The position numbers were made by a program, and so were the translations under genes. The notes below the pieces were generated by a model. That model was not told where the DNA came from. It saw nothing but the letters and a program-made list of their open reading frames with translations, and made no database searches. Positions 1-9,486 of a DNA stretch of 26,551 bases are shown in pieces; position 1 is the stretch's first letter, and every line of letters starts with the position of its first letter. Source of the stretch: Bin87 sp964502995. Its GTDB lineage: Bacteria > Chloroflexota > Dehalococcoidia > Lucifugimonadales > UBA3495. The stretch lies in the NCBI GenBank assembly GCA_964502995.1, contig CAZCZB010000036.1, positions 1 through 26,551 on the forward strand, given 5' to 3'.

Positions 1-3000
1 GCCTCACATCCCGCACCTGACCGGCAACACCACGTCGCATCGGTGGATTCGGGCTAAAGCTACGTGCAAGGCCCATGGCTCCGTTGCCCCATTTCTCTTC
101 GCTTTCCGAATATCCACACCGCAGACAGATGGCGAAACCAAGTTTCTGGCTACCCTCGTTATAAACCAGCAACTCACCGTCCTCCCGATAGCGCGCCGAA
201 AGCCCTGCTATGTTCCCGATAGCCTCCCGGAGGAGGTGTTGTCCGGCCGCAAAAGTGAGATTCGCTGGAACCGTTTCCACCTCGCCCACGATGTCCGGTG
301 TGGTGGCGCTCCATTTGGCGGGATCCCAAGTGGCTCCACTGAATCCATACTGGGGAACTAGGTACGAAGTGGGGCTCCGACTAGCGCCTTGCCCGCAAAA
401 AGGGCAGTCCGGGTCCGTAGTCGCAGACGTCCAGTAGTGGAGGTGCCCAGACTTGCAACGGGTGTATTGACCGCGGATACCGATGGCGGAATCGATGTTT
501 TCCCCAGTCCAGTGCTTGAGAACGCCGTGGGAGGTGACCAACTGAGATCCAACCAGCAACTGGGAGCCCGGTACGTATTCACGCAGTGCAAGTAGGCCCC
601 GACGCTCCAGCCGGAACTGGTCTTCTTCCCTGGGCTGTCCGCGACCAGAACTATCCTCGTCCAGGCGCATGACGCGAAGCTTCATGACTCCGATCGGAAA
701 ACCATATCGGGGTAGAAACTGGCGGTCGCCCAGCGCCTCGATGACAGTCGTCTCACGCCTTAGGCGCAACTGGTAGTGCAGGGCATTCGCTTGAGCTTGT
801 CGGTTGGTCTCTCTCCAAAGCTTATGTAGCTGGTCATAATCCTGTTGCCAATTCACACAAGCCTTGTCAAATTCACTGGCCACGCTGTCAATCAACTCTT
901 GCCATGCACCTGTTTCCGACGCTATGGCGGTGCCCGTCAACAGCGCATTCACACGTTCGACGATGCCGCCGTGGTCGTCCTGTTTGGCATCAGCCAAAAA
1001 AGCGGCAAAACGTGCCCGTAGTGAAGACGCGTTATCGGGGTCTGTGATTACCGGTTTGTTATTCCCTCGCTCCCATCTGAGAGTGCTAGGCACCTGACAA
1101 AAACTCCCCATCTGACCATAAGCGTTCATCGTCCCGGTGTGTTGATCAGGGCTATACACCGTACCGAAGAATTCACCCAGGAGGAAGGCGTGGAGATGCC
1201 GCCGCACTACGCGCTCCCGATCAAGGAATACCACTGGCCGGCGCAACGGCGTGGCCAAGTATTGGCCGATTCTCTGGAACACTTCCCGGTCAAACGGTCG
1301 CGGACTGGCGAATGTGGTGACCACCGACGAGCCGTCAGCGCGCCGGCCTGCACGTCCGGCTCTCTGGAGATAGTTGGCCTTCCCCGGCGGGACGTTACTC
1401 ATCAAAACGCCGTTAAGTCCGCCAATGTCGATGCCGAGTTCCAAGGTCGTTGTAGAACTGAGTACGTTCCTGATACCCGCCTTGAACAGATCCTGGAGCC
1501 TGCGATTTTCTCTGGGGTCCAGTTGAGCGCTATGTTCTTCGGCCCACAGCCCCATTTGGAAGATGGAGGATTCCCGATATTCCCGGCGTCGGCGCCCCGA
1601 CCTGGGATCGTCATCCAATATTTCGGCGGAAACGGGTTCCAGCGTCCCATTGCATCCATCTTCGGGAGCGCAACCAGCAACGCTTCGCGGCCACACATGC
1701 CTCGTAACTCGACAACGGAACAAATCGACCGGACGGCGCAATCCCAAATCAAAGAATTTGATTCTGATCGTATGGGCTTCATTTCCTGCCCGCGTCTGGC
1801 GCATGGCGGCCTCCAGCCATGGTAAGCTCTGGTTTTGAGCGGCATCCAACAGTTGCTGGAAAACCGCGCGCAGGAGGCGTTCAGAAAAACCGTTAACCAA
1901 GTCTTCCGGCATACCGGAACTGCGCAGGACGGCCGCCGCGAATTTACGCCGATGTTGTCGGTCTGTTGCGCCTACAAACCGCTCCAGACCGTATTGACCT
2001 CTTCCATCACGGGTTTCATCCTCCGCCACCCAGCGTCCGATTAGCATTCGCCCGAAGGCGTAGTCACCGTCTAGGCGGTCGCCCATCGTGACTACACCCG
2101 ACGAACGCAGGTCGTCGCATAGGGCAGCGAGCAAGGATGACCAATGTTGGGAGACGGTCTGCTGGATTTCTATCGTGGGTAATTGCCCAACGAGGTCCGC
2201 CGGTGGCGGGAGTTTGTCAAGACCAGGGTAGGTGACTTCTACGAGGCCCAAGGATTCCAGTGTGCTAACCGTGCGCCTGATTGGGCTGGCAAATTCTTTG
2301 CCGAGCAGTTCCTCAACCCGCCTGTGAATAGCATTTCGATTGGCTTCCCAAAAGTCCTGCGACCACTCACTCGCTATGTGTTCGCCAGCGCTGGGACGAT
2401 CCATCGCTTGGCCTAGGAAGGGGATCTTCAAGACGGCGTCTCCCCACGACCTCAACGATCCTCCAACTTCCAATTCCAGACGACGTGACCGCGCATCGCT
2501 GAGTTCCCGTTCCACTTGAATTCGTTCACCGGAGCTAAGTTCCGGGTCATTCAACTCCTGCTCCAGTCGTGCTACCTGCCGCTGAGCGCGCCGTAACGAT
2601 GCTTCGTCCCCAACGTTAACTTCCTGCATTGCGTTGACGATTGCTGCTCGCGCTAACTGTTGTTCGTGTTGGTTCGTTAACATCGGGCCCAGGCGAGCTG
2701 CTTCCCTGCGGCTGTCGCTGAAGACCAATAGCCGGCGACCCTGGGCCGGCAACCATTCGGTCGAAGACTCATCAACCGGCAAGTCAGGCAACTCAGCCAG
2801 CAAAGTTTCCGCCAGAATGGACAAAACGATTGGGGCACCCGAGTAGAAAGAAACAACTTCTCCCTTGTCCTTTAGGCAATTAGGGCATCCGGTTTTCTCT
2901 TCCAACCGCACGGTTCCTACCGAGCCACTGCCTCTGCGTTCGCCGGTTGAGAGGTCGATATACGCAGTTTCATCCGTTACCGCGCCTGAAGAATCCACTG

Positions 3001-4740
3001 GACGAAACAGACGACGACGCGCTGACGAATCCTCTGCGTTGTCGTTTCTAGGAACCCTTAGTGGCGCTGCCACGACGGCAGACCCCAGATCATGGCCGGC
3101 CAGCAACCACTCGCCGCAATTCCGGCATCTTTCCAGTGTCAGAGCCCGGCTATGGCAAAAACCACAGGTGTCTTGATACCCCGCCGCCACCGCTCCCAGC
3201 GGCGGCAACTTGCGCGCATCGCCACTACAGTCAGCATTTAGACAAACGGTGAGGCAGTCCGCAGGCCTCGCCACAATATGTATGCGGTGGGGCACCAGTG
3301 GATACGCAGTCGCCTCTAGACGAGCGGACGCCGTGAGTTGTAACAGGCGCACCATGGCTTGCAGACTATCGTTTGATATTTCACCAAACACCTGCTCAGC
3401 CAGTTCTGCCAGGGGAACATGGTTGCGGTTCCAGAGTACGTCCTCCAGTCGATGCACAACCGGAGCTGCTGATAAGGATTCATGGAGGAGTACGGCCGGC
3501 CGGTTTTCGCCAGGTGTCAACGTATCCAGGCGCTCTTCGGACACCAGGCATGTCAAATCCTCTCTCAGTTCCTCGCAGCGGCTACGGATCAATTCCGGCC
3601 CACCCTCTTTATCGACAATGGTCGGCCCGTTCAGCCAATCTCTAGCATTGATGCTTCCAGCGGTAGTAGCACTTTTCGGCGGTGAAGGAGCACGCAGTGG
3701 CGCTCTGGCCTGTTCCCCGGCGACAACGTGGACCACCTTGGTGGACTTGCTGAATACTTGGGACGCGAAGTCCCTGAGCTCGTCCGCATCGCCGGTCCCC
3801 AGTGTGGCGGATGTGGCGAAATGTAGGACGTCTTCGGATTTCAGGCCACAACGGAGCAGCATCCGGCGGAGCAGTAAGGTAATCTCCGCAGCCAGTGTAC
3901 CAGTGTACAGATGCGCCTCGTCCAGCACGATGGCCCGCAGGTCCGGACCGAAGAAAACCGAGTCTTGGGGCCGGCTAATCATGTACTCCAGCATCGAGTA
4001 ATTCGTGATAATGATGTCAGGAGTTGGACCGCGGTCCGTTTGGTCTATTGGGGTTCCGTTCCGAGCCTCCAAACCTCTTGCCTGCTGTCGTGTGCGCATT
4101 CGACACGGTTCCCATTCGGGAACGCTCTGGTTGTCCGCCGCTCGCTTATTTTCCGGTGTTTCGCTGGTGCAATGGAACAACGTTACCTGAGTCTGCCCCT
4201 TCAGCCAGCTATACAACCGGTCCACCTGGTCGTTGACCAAGGCATTCATCGGTTAGAGGATGATGCACCTGGCCCCCGGCGTTCCGTTGACGGGTTCCGA
4301 TACAGATCGTTCAACATCGGGAGTAGGAAGGATTCGGTCTTACCGGCGCCAGTTCCGGCGGTTACTACAACGGCAGGCTGTTGGCCCGGACCACCAGATT
4401 GTGCCCGGACGATAGCTTCACGCTGGTGAGTGTACAGTGGGCGGTCATGAGGCATGGCAGACGCTTGGTCCAACACATCCCGCAGGTCAGGATGAAATCC
4501 GCCGTCGTTCACCAAATCATCAAGGGTGACCGACGAGGCTTTGCTCGGAAAAGCACCCTCCACCCAGAGGTCACTGACCAGACCTCCCTGAGTAGCCGGC
4601 CCGGCCCATATCGAACGAGCGATGCTCTCCAGGTCACGGTCCTGTACGAAATTGTCGTCCACCGCGAAATCGACCATGCGCCGACGTAGTGCGTCCGTGA
4701 GTTGGAGCGCGTCAAGTTGTGCCATATTGCTATGCTCCAA
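1..4740 (-). pseudogene. druE: Large DEAH-box helicase with DUF1998-like C-terminus (DruE-like), frameshifted and runs off left edge
   Basis: A superfamily 2 helicase of more than 1575 codons, probably the helicase of a Druantia-type anti-phage system. The first 164 codons (4740 to 4246) hold a Q-motif-like LYTHQREAI (residues 102-110) and Walker A TAGTGAGKTE (127-136). Homology then continues in another frame, open from 4249 to the window start: PMNALVNDQ, DEAH at 3911-3922, and motif VI QRAGRAGRR at about 1331-1366. Near the end CLRCGYSE (about 108-130) resembles the cysteine cluster of DUF1998. Two lesions lie close together: a missing base near the G5 run at 4273-4277, and TAA (4253-4255) where family members read LYPMNAL. 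The start overlaps the stop of the upstream gene by 11 nt, typical of an operon. The last residues in the window (from about 60 down) come from a dispersed repeat and may not be native. A sequencing error at the homopolymer is possible, but it would not explain the nonsense codon. Confidence 0.75.
40..60 (-). repeat. 21-bp dispersed repeat, inverted relative to 25300-25320
   Basis: The reverse complement begins GCTTTAGCCCGAATCC and is identical over 21 bp to 25300-25320. Here it lies inside the open frame of the helicase gene near the window edge; the other copy is intergenic. A 21-bp match is not expected by chance in 26 kb, so both probably belong to a repeat family of this genome. The matched region ends at positions 39 and 61. 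Confidence 0.7.
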
Positions 4741-7045
4741 GTGCCAACGATGCCAAGATCCGCAAACCGAGCAGTTCTCGAAATGGTCGCGTATTCAGCG
4801 CTGTTTCAACGTTTCTCTGGTCAGTATATTCGAGATCCTCGTAATCCAGTGGAACCATTACTCTCTGAATGACACTGTTGACGTACCCTGTATCAACGCC
4901 CATCTCTTCGGCAGCCTGACTAAGCAAATCCTGACGTCTTTCCTCTTCTCGGGCGGTCTTTTCCCTGTTAGATAGCGGCTCAGCCATTGGCTCGCAGCTC
5001 AACTCTCCATTCTCCCACTGCTCCATCAGGTAAGGGCTTTTAATTTCGTCTGGCACATCCGCGATACGGAAGCGCACATTCCCGATGACGTTTGTCTTAT
5101 TCACCGTCGCATTGGATCCGTGGGCACCACTCGATGAGAGCCACGCTTTCGTCACCCTGCCCATCAGTAACGGAGCCTCCCGCAACAACAGCTGCAATGC
5201 ATCGGAATCACGTTCATCAGATGCCACGCCCCCGAGCGCTCGTATAACGTCATTGGCCGACTCCGGATCCGGATCCCAACCCGCAAATATCTCCCTGACT
5301 GCTGACCCCCACTGCTCTTCCGCCACTGACCCATAGGTCAAGCCTTGTGGAAGACCTTCGTCCGAGAGCCAAGCCACCAACACTTGTGCCGGGTACTGGT
5401 GAGCAAAAGCACGCACGGCTCCAAGCCATCGTGAAGAGACTATGGGAGCCCGCATCCACTTCAGCATGTTGGCTGCGGCCAGTGCCGACTGCTTGTCAGT
5501 TACGTTGATTTGGGCTATTTCCTCGGGCCACCAAGAGCCCAATATTGCGCCCTCATAGGCCACGGCCACACAACAGTATCCGCTGGAGACTTCCGTTGAA
5601 GGCAGGTACCATCGGTTGTCCCGATGCTCGACGTGTCCTTCTGCCCTCCGCAGCATTGGCGGATCTCCAATGTTCCAGAAAACGATTTCATGGTGGCGGC
5701 TAGGTTCCAGCGAGTGGTGGAAATCCAGACATAGCACTCCGTTCTCCTCGAACCGGGCGCCAACCAGAATGCCCGGGTTGCGAACTTCGCTCGATATCAC
5801 CACCGGATCTTCAACAGGATTGTACGGCGCACGGATTTCCAGAGGCGCGCCGTAGCCGGCCAGCCGCCCCAAGCCAACAGGTCGGCTCCATGATGGTTTG
5901 CGCAGTAATACCGGACCTTCCATCAGGGCTAATTCGGCTCCCCCCGATCCGTCCCCGGGAAGCACCAGCTTGTAAATGCGCTCCCGCGCCATGTCGGCCA
6001 CTTGGCGCTTTAAATAGTCAACCACTTCCCATCCGTCGTCGGATGTCCGCATGACGCCTTTTGCGTTGGCCCAGCAACTCCGCTCAACAACGGCCCTCTG
6101 ATTGGCTTTCTGGAGACCAAGCCTGACCTTAATTGAGTGTGGCGGGGTCATGGAGATAAATCTGGAAATGTCAAACTCCTGAGACAGGTAAACATTGTTT
6201 CCGTCCAAATCGAAGTCCATCGGCATTCCTCCAACCCTGATGTATTGCAAGGTGGAGTGCCGATCCAAGCCTGAAATGCGAATACGCCGGTAAACGCCTA
6301 ACCAACGCTCGTCCAGGGGATGAATCTCTGTAACTACCCGGCTAGCCCAGTCGGGCTCATCTGGTTTGGGGTGAACGAGGCCGTCAACATCGGAGTTCCA
6401 AAACTCGCCCACCTCGCCCTGATCATCAGTCAGGATGACCCTCACGGGGTAGCTGCTGTTGGCCGGTAGCAGATACAGCCTCTTCAGATGGGTATCGTCG
6501 CCGATGTCCTCGAAGCTAAGCCCAGACGGTTCAACCGTCAAATCAGAGCTTACCAGTAAACCGTAGTCCTTGCTGGGCGAGCGCCGGGCCGAGTAAGCAT
6601 TCAGCCGTTCTCCGGTTCCCAAGTCAAACAGTTCCACATCTTCTTCAGGGTTCCATAATTGCGTCAGCCGCCCAGACTGCTCGGCGCCATTGTCGTCCAC
6701 CATCCCGACCACAAACTCTGGCCAAACGTGTGGCAGCTTCACCAGTTCCGGTCGGCTTGAATATCCTCCGGTATCAGTCCTGAGCAGCATGGCCAAGGTA
6801 TCAACCCCGACCTTCAGATGGTAGCGCTCGGCTGTGAGATCGAAGTCGGCCAAGTTGATTACCGTGCTGATGAAAATGGGCCTTTCCGGCAACTCCCACT
6901 GCAACTTTGGTTCACTGAGAAACTGCGGAGGAACCGGTTCGCCCGATTGGGATACAGACTCGGCCGTTCCCAAATCCGGGTGCAATTTTGCCTGCTCAAG
7001 CAGCTCATCGGTCCAGTCGGAAATTGCCCACGGATTGTTTTCTAA
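4730..7045 (-). pseudogene. druH: 3' part of transposon-split druH-like gene
   Basis: The C-terminal about 770 codons of a large protein upstream of the helicase. No enzymatic motif is recognised; the sequence is acidic and rich in aromatic residues (for example LENNPWAISDWTDELLEQAK near its start). As it stands the frame opens inside the transposon (apparent start at 7186, antisense-free but overlapping the 67-aa passenger), so its first about 50 codons are foreign. It has no native start. Removing the element and one 8-bp duplication joins it in frame to 11269-10571: 707 nt plus 2308 nt gives 3015 nt, 1004 codons plus stop. The stop overlaps the helicase start. The gene pair of about 1000-aa unknown protein plus giant helicase matches Druantia type III (DruH-DruE). 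The family name rests on size, order and general resemblance, since DruH has no well-known motif. Confidence 0.7.
7038..7045. repeat. 8-bp target-site duplication, left copy
   Basis: TTTTCTAA, identical to 10563-10570 and directly abutting the transposon end. Eight base pairs is the usual duplication length of IS1595-family elements. Confidence 0.95.
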
Positions 7046-7070
7046 GGGAATTATATACCTGTGTACACCA
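7046..7070. repeat. Left terminal inverted repeat of IS1595 transposon
   Basis: Starts GGGAATTATATACCTG and ends TGTACACCA. It is the exact reverse complement of 10538-10562 over all 25 positions. Confidence 0.95.
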
Positions 7071-7091
7071 GCATCGGGTTCGCGGGCAGGA

Positions 7092-7295
7092 TTAGCCGTC
7101 TTGCCGATGCTCTTTGAGATACCGCCATTCCGTCTTCGGTTTGGCCCGTAGCACCACCTCGGCAATCCGCTCCGGCGATGCGTCAATCGGGTCTGGCATC
7201 GTCAATTGCGACGGCCGGCCGCGTTCCCGCTTATGCCGGCTGTGGCCGAATCCCGATGCAGTCGTGGGCTTCTTGTTGCGTTTCGTCCGTGGCAT
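7092..7295 (-). CDS. 67-aa basic passenger protein, function unknown
   Basis: Start ATG at 7295 is preceded by AGGAG about 8 nt upstream (CAGGAGACGACCATG), and this decides against the longer frame to 7457. The N-terminal half is very basic (MPRTKRNKKPT); the C-terminal half contains DPIDASPERIAEVVL and ends WRYLKEHRQDG. Small proteins of this layout (basic head, then a P-I-D-x-x-P-E-x-I-A segment and W-x-Y-L) are, as I recall them, common in bacterial genomes and beside transposases, with no assigned function. It is the last gene before the left transposon end; transcription probably comes from the passenger operon. Confidence 0.6.
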   Translation of the reverse strand: MPRTKRNKKPTTASGFGHSRHKRERGRPSQLTMPDPIDASPERIAEVVLRAKPKTEWRYLKEHRQDG

Positions 7296-7309
7296 GGTCG
7301 TCTCCTGTT

Positions 7310-7591
7310 TCACCGTCGTCTGCGCCGGCTGGTGCGCCCCTGCGCCCGGCCCATCCGCAGGTTGTTCTCGTTCTTCATGTACCCGCCGGCCTTGTTCGCC
7401 TGTTGCAAGCCGATGAGCGTGTAGCGGTCGCGCTTTTCCTTGTTGCACGGCGGACACAGCAAGGTGAGATTCTCGTAGGCGTCCGTGCCACCCTGGGAGC
7501 GCGGGTTGATGTGGTCAACTTCCAGCACCCTGGGGTCAAACGTGTAGTCTGCCCCGCAGCCCTGACAGAACGCTCCAATGTCGGCCAGCAA
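7310..7591 (-). CDS. HNH nuclease domain, -1 frame continuation of the methyltransferase
   Basis: The sequence shows CQGCG, then LEVDHINPRSQGGTDAYEN, then LCPPCNKEKRDR, a classical HNH/McrA-like zinc-bound nuclease core with two CxxC pairs. The only start-like codon is a TTG without a good ribosome site, and coding-quality sequence in this frame extends upstream to about 7690, into the methyltransferase reading. It is therefore best read as the C-terminal domain of a methyltransferase-HNH fusion whose frames part at the C8 tract. In such fusions the nuclease could be the cutting partner of the methylase. It ends in an arginine-rich tail just before the 67-aa gene. Confidence 0.7.
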   Translation of the reverse strand: MLADIGAFCQGCGADYTFDPRVLEVDHINPRSQGGTDAYENLTLLCPPCNKEKRDRYTLIGLQQANKAGGYMKNENNLRMGRAQGRTSRRRRR

Positions 7592-8673
7592 CCGCCCGTG
7601 ATGCGTCCGGGGCGGTGGTAGGCGCGACTGCCGCGCCGTCGGCGTCCGCAGCGTGAGCGTAGCGGCTTCTCCGCCGTCTGTTCTATGGGGGGGGTAGTCT
7701 CGTGATGCACGTCGGCGGTAGCCAACCGCTGTTGACCGCGCCGGCGTCGCCCCTTCTGTAACAACCCCTCACCTTCCAGCCGGTCAAGTACCTGGCCTAT
7801 CGCGCCGTCCCAAATGTCCATGCCGACCCATTGCCGGCCCAATCGCTCGGCAGCAACCGGCGTCGTGGCGCAACCGCAAAACGGGTCCAACACCAGGTCT
7901 CCCTCGTTGCTGCTGGCCTTGATAATGCGCTCGTACAGCGCCAACGGCTTCTGCGTGGGAAACCCTGTGTGCTCATCACCATACGGACGAGGGATGTTCC
8001 GCCACCAATCCTCCACTACTTTACCGCGAGGGTCAGGCCCATAGGTTCGACCTGGTGCGCGAGTCCCTTCACCGGCGAACACCGTAGCAGTGTAATCCGA
8101 ATCGTAGGGTACTCTGACTTCGTTCCGGTTGAACGTGTACTTGTCCGATTTGGTGTATCGCAGGATGGTGTCGTGCTTGCGCGGGAAGTCTTTGGTAGGT
8201 TGCCCGCCCCCGGCGTAGCACCATACAATTTCGTTGCGGAAGTTGCGCCGGCCAAAGATGGCGTCCATCAGGGTTTTTACCCAGGCGTGGGCCGTGTGGT
8301 CAATGTGCAAGTACAGGCTGCCGTCGTCGGTCAAGATGCGGTGCATCTCCAGCAGGCGGACGGCCAGCCAGCACAGGAACGCGCCCATGTCGTCGCCCCA
8401 CACCTGCTTTGCGGTGGTGATGACGCTCCAAACCTCCGGCTCGTCCCGTTGAATGGCAATTAGCCAGTCGTCGTGAATGTCCTCATCCCAGCGCCAGCGG
8501 TCTTGAAACTGCGCCCCGCTCGCCAGACTGCCGGGCGTCGCGTGAAAGTCTTTGTTCTTGTTGAACGGCGGATCGGTGGCGATCAAGTTCACCGTCCCGC
8601 TGTTCATCCCACGCAGGAACGGCAGGTTGTCGCCGTGATACAGCGTCCGGTTTTCAAAGTTGCGGTCAGCCAT
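7375..8673 (-). CDS. Beta-class site-specific DNA methyltransferase (N4-C or N6-A), transposon passenger
   Basis: Motif IV DPPF (residues 34-37, in LIATDPPFNKNKDF) comes before the AdoMet-binding motif I region LVLDPFCGCATT, the order of beta-class amino-methyltransferases of the N6_N4_Mtase family. GFPTQKPLALYERII is also typical. ATG 8673 is chosen, 4 nt after the upstream stop, rather than the TTG at 8706. From the run of eight C (7687-7694) onward the frame yields an arginine-rich tail without family character (to 7375), while the -1 frame encodes an HNH domain. The active protein may need a ribosomal or replication slip, or the gene is in an off state, or a base is missing from the assembly. 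The methyltransferase core itself is intact upstream of the tract. Confidence 0.85.
   Translation of the reverse strand: MADRNFENRTLYHGDNLPFLRGMNSGTVNLIATDPPFNKNKDFHATPGSLASGAQFQDRWRWDEDIHDDWLIAIQRDEPEVWSVITTAKQVWGDDMGAFLCWLAVRLLEMHRILTDDGSLYLHIDHTAHAWVKTLMDAIFGRRNFRNEIVWCYAGGGQPTKDFPRKHDTILRYTKSDKYTFNRNEVRVPYDSDYTATVFAGEGTRAPGRTYGPDPRGKVVEDWWRNIPRPYGDEHTGFPTQKPLALYERIIKASSNEGDLVLDPFCGCATTPVAAERLGRQWVGMDIWDGAIGQVLDRLEGEGLLQKGRRRRGQQRLATADVHHETTPPIEQTAEKPLRSRCGRRRRGSRAYHRPGRITGGCWPTLERSVRAAGQTTRLTPGCWKLTTSTRAPRVARTPTRISPCCVRRATRKSATATRSSACNRRTRPAGT
7687..7694 (-). repeat. C8 homopolymer at the methyltransferase/HNH frame change
   Basis: Eight G on the plus strand, eight C in the coding strand (ACT ACC CCC CCC ATA). 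Adding one C, or a -1 slip, joins the methyltransferase to the HNH frame (reading CAT AGA ACA GAC). Homopolymers like this drive phase variation in several restriction-modification genes, and they are also classic sequencing-error sites. Confidence 0.7.
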
Positions 8674-8677
8674 GAGA

Positions 8678-8965
8678 TTAGCGGTCGGGAGCGTTGCCCA
8701 GGTCAAGCAAGTCGCTGATAAATCGCCTTACCGCTTCCTGCTGGTCTGGCGTCAGAGTCTCCCATGTATCCAATCCCGGAGCGCGTGGGTAGTCATTTGC
8801 TTCGTCAAACTCATCTTGCGCAATGCGATACTCGCCTGCCATTTGCGCTTGTTCCTGTTCGGCAATCTCCGCGTCTTCAGCCTTTGGAACATAGGCAGGG
8901 TCAAGCATCGGCCAGAATTCAATTTCGAGTTCTGGGTCGCTCCCATAAAATGCGAGGAGGCTCAA
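8678..8965 (-). CDS. 95-aa acidic protein of unknown function
   Basis: TTG start at 8965 with a strong AGGAGG five bases upstream. The start overlaps the stop of the Panacea gene (TTGA), so it is translationally coupled. The protein is strongly acidic, with runs such as ELEIEF, EDAEIAEQEQAQ and DEFDEANDYP, and has no cysteine cluster or membrane segment. It sits between a Panacea-domain gene and a DNA methyltransferase, and its stop is 4 nt before the methyltransferase ATG. No family recognised. It could be a partner of the Panacea protein or an inhibitor-like acidic protein; neither has sequence proof. Confidence 0.65.
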   Translation of the reverse strand: MSLLAFYGSDPELEIEFWPMLDPAYVPKAEDAEIAEQEQAQMAGEYRIAQDEFDEANDYPRAPGLDTWETLTPDQQEAVRRFISDLLDLGNAPDR

Positions 8966-9432
8966 GACGACCTCCTATCTGCAATCAACTTCGCGTAGTA
9001 GTCGCGAATAACGTGATTGTGGATGATTTGGCTTCGGCGGTCTCGCTGGTACGTTTGATGCCAAGGAGAATCAGGCGCGTGCGTCATGCTAGACAGAGTA
9101 GGCCCATCCAAATGGCCGTATCGTTGCCACACCACGTTGATAATGGCCTGTTCGACATCAGTGAACGTGTCTTCAGCCACCCGAAAGATAGGTTGCGTGA
9201 TGTGATTGCCGCCATACTGCTTCAAAGCATGGTACACATCCCTGATGACTGGCCCGAATTGCCATGATTCCACCGCATCCAGGAACATCGGCCCGTACCC
9301 CAATCCCAGCATCCATGCGTGGCAGAAATAGGTCAACTTCTGGACCTGCATCGGGGTCAACGGGGTTTCTTCTTCCAACGACAAACGGATCAGTTTGTCG
9401 GCCACCACTAATGCGTTGCGCTCTGCTTCCAT
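8962..9432 (-). CDS. Panacea-domain (DUF4065, SocA-like) protein
   Basis: A 156-aa protein with the DUF4065/Panacea pattern: an N-terminal helix ALVVADKLIRL, then MQVQKLTYFCHAWMLG, an ESWQFGPVI motif and RDVYHALKQYGG. Panacea proteins act as antitoxins in many PanAT toxin-antitoxin pairs, and SocA acts as a proteolysis adaptor. The ATG at 9432 has GAGG six bases upstream. It is the first passenger after the transposase and overlaps the next small gene by the TTGA junction. Known PanAT toxins vary widely, so a partner cannot be excluded, but the neighbour does not look like a known toxin. Confidence 0.85.
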   Translation of the reverse strand: MEAERNALVVADKLIRLSLEEETPLTPMQVQKLTYFCHAWMLGLGYGPMFLDAVESWQFGPVIRDVYHALKQYGGNHITQPIFRVAEDTFTDVEQAIINVVWQRYGHLDGPTLSSMTHAPDSPWHQTYQRDRRSQIIHNHVIRDYYAKLIADRRSS

Positions 9433-9486
9433 GACTTACCTCGCTGAACGGAGTCGCAGGATTGTACCACCAATAGTAGAGTACGC

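Noticed and set aside
1139..1825. 228-codon plus-strand open frame
   Set aside because: Antisense to the helicase, whose motif VI region lies here; no family character or ribosome site.
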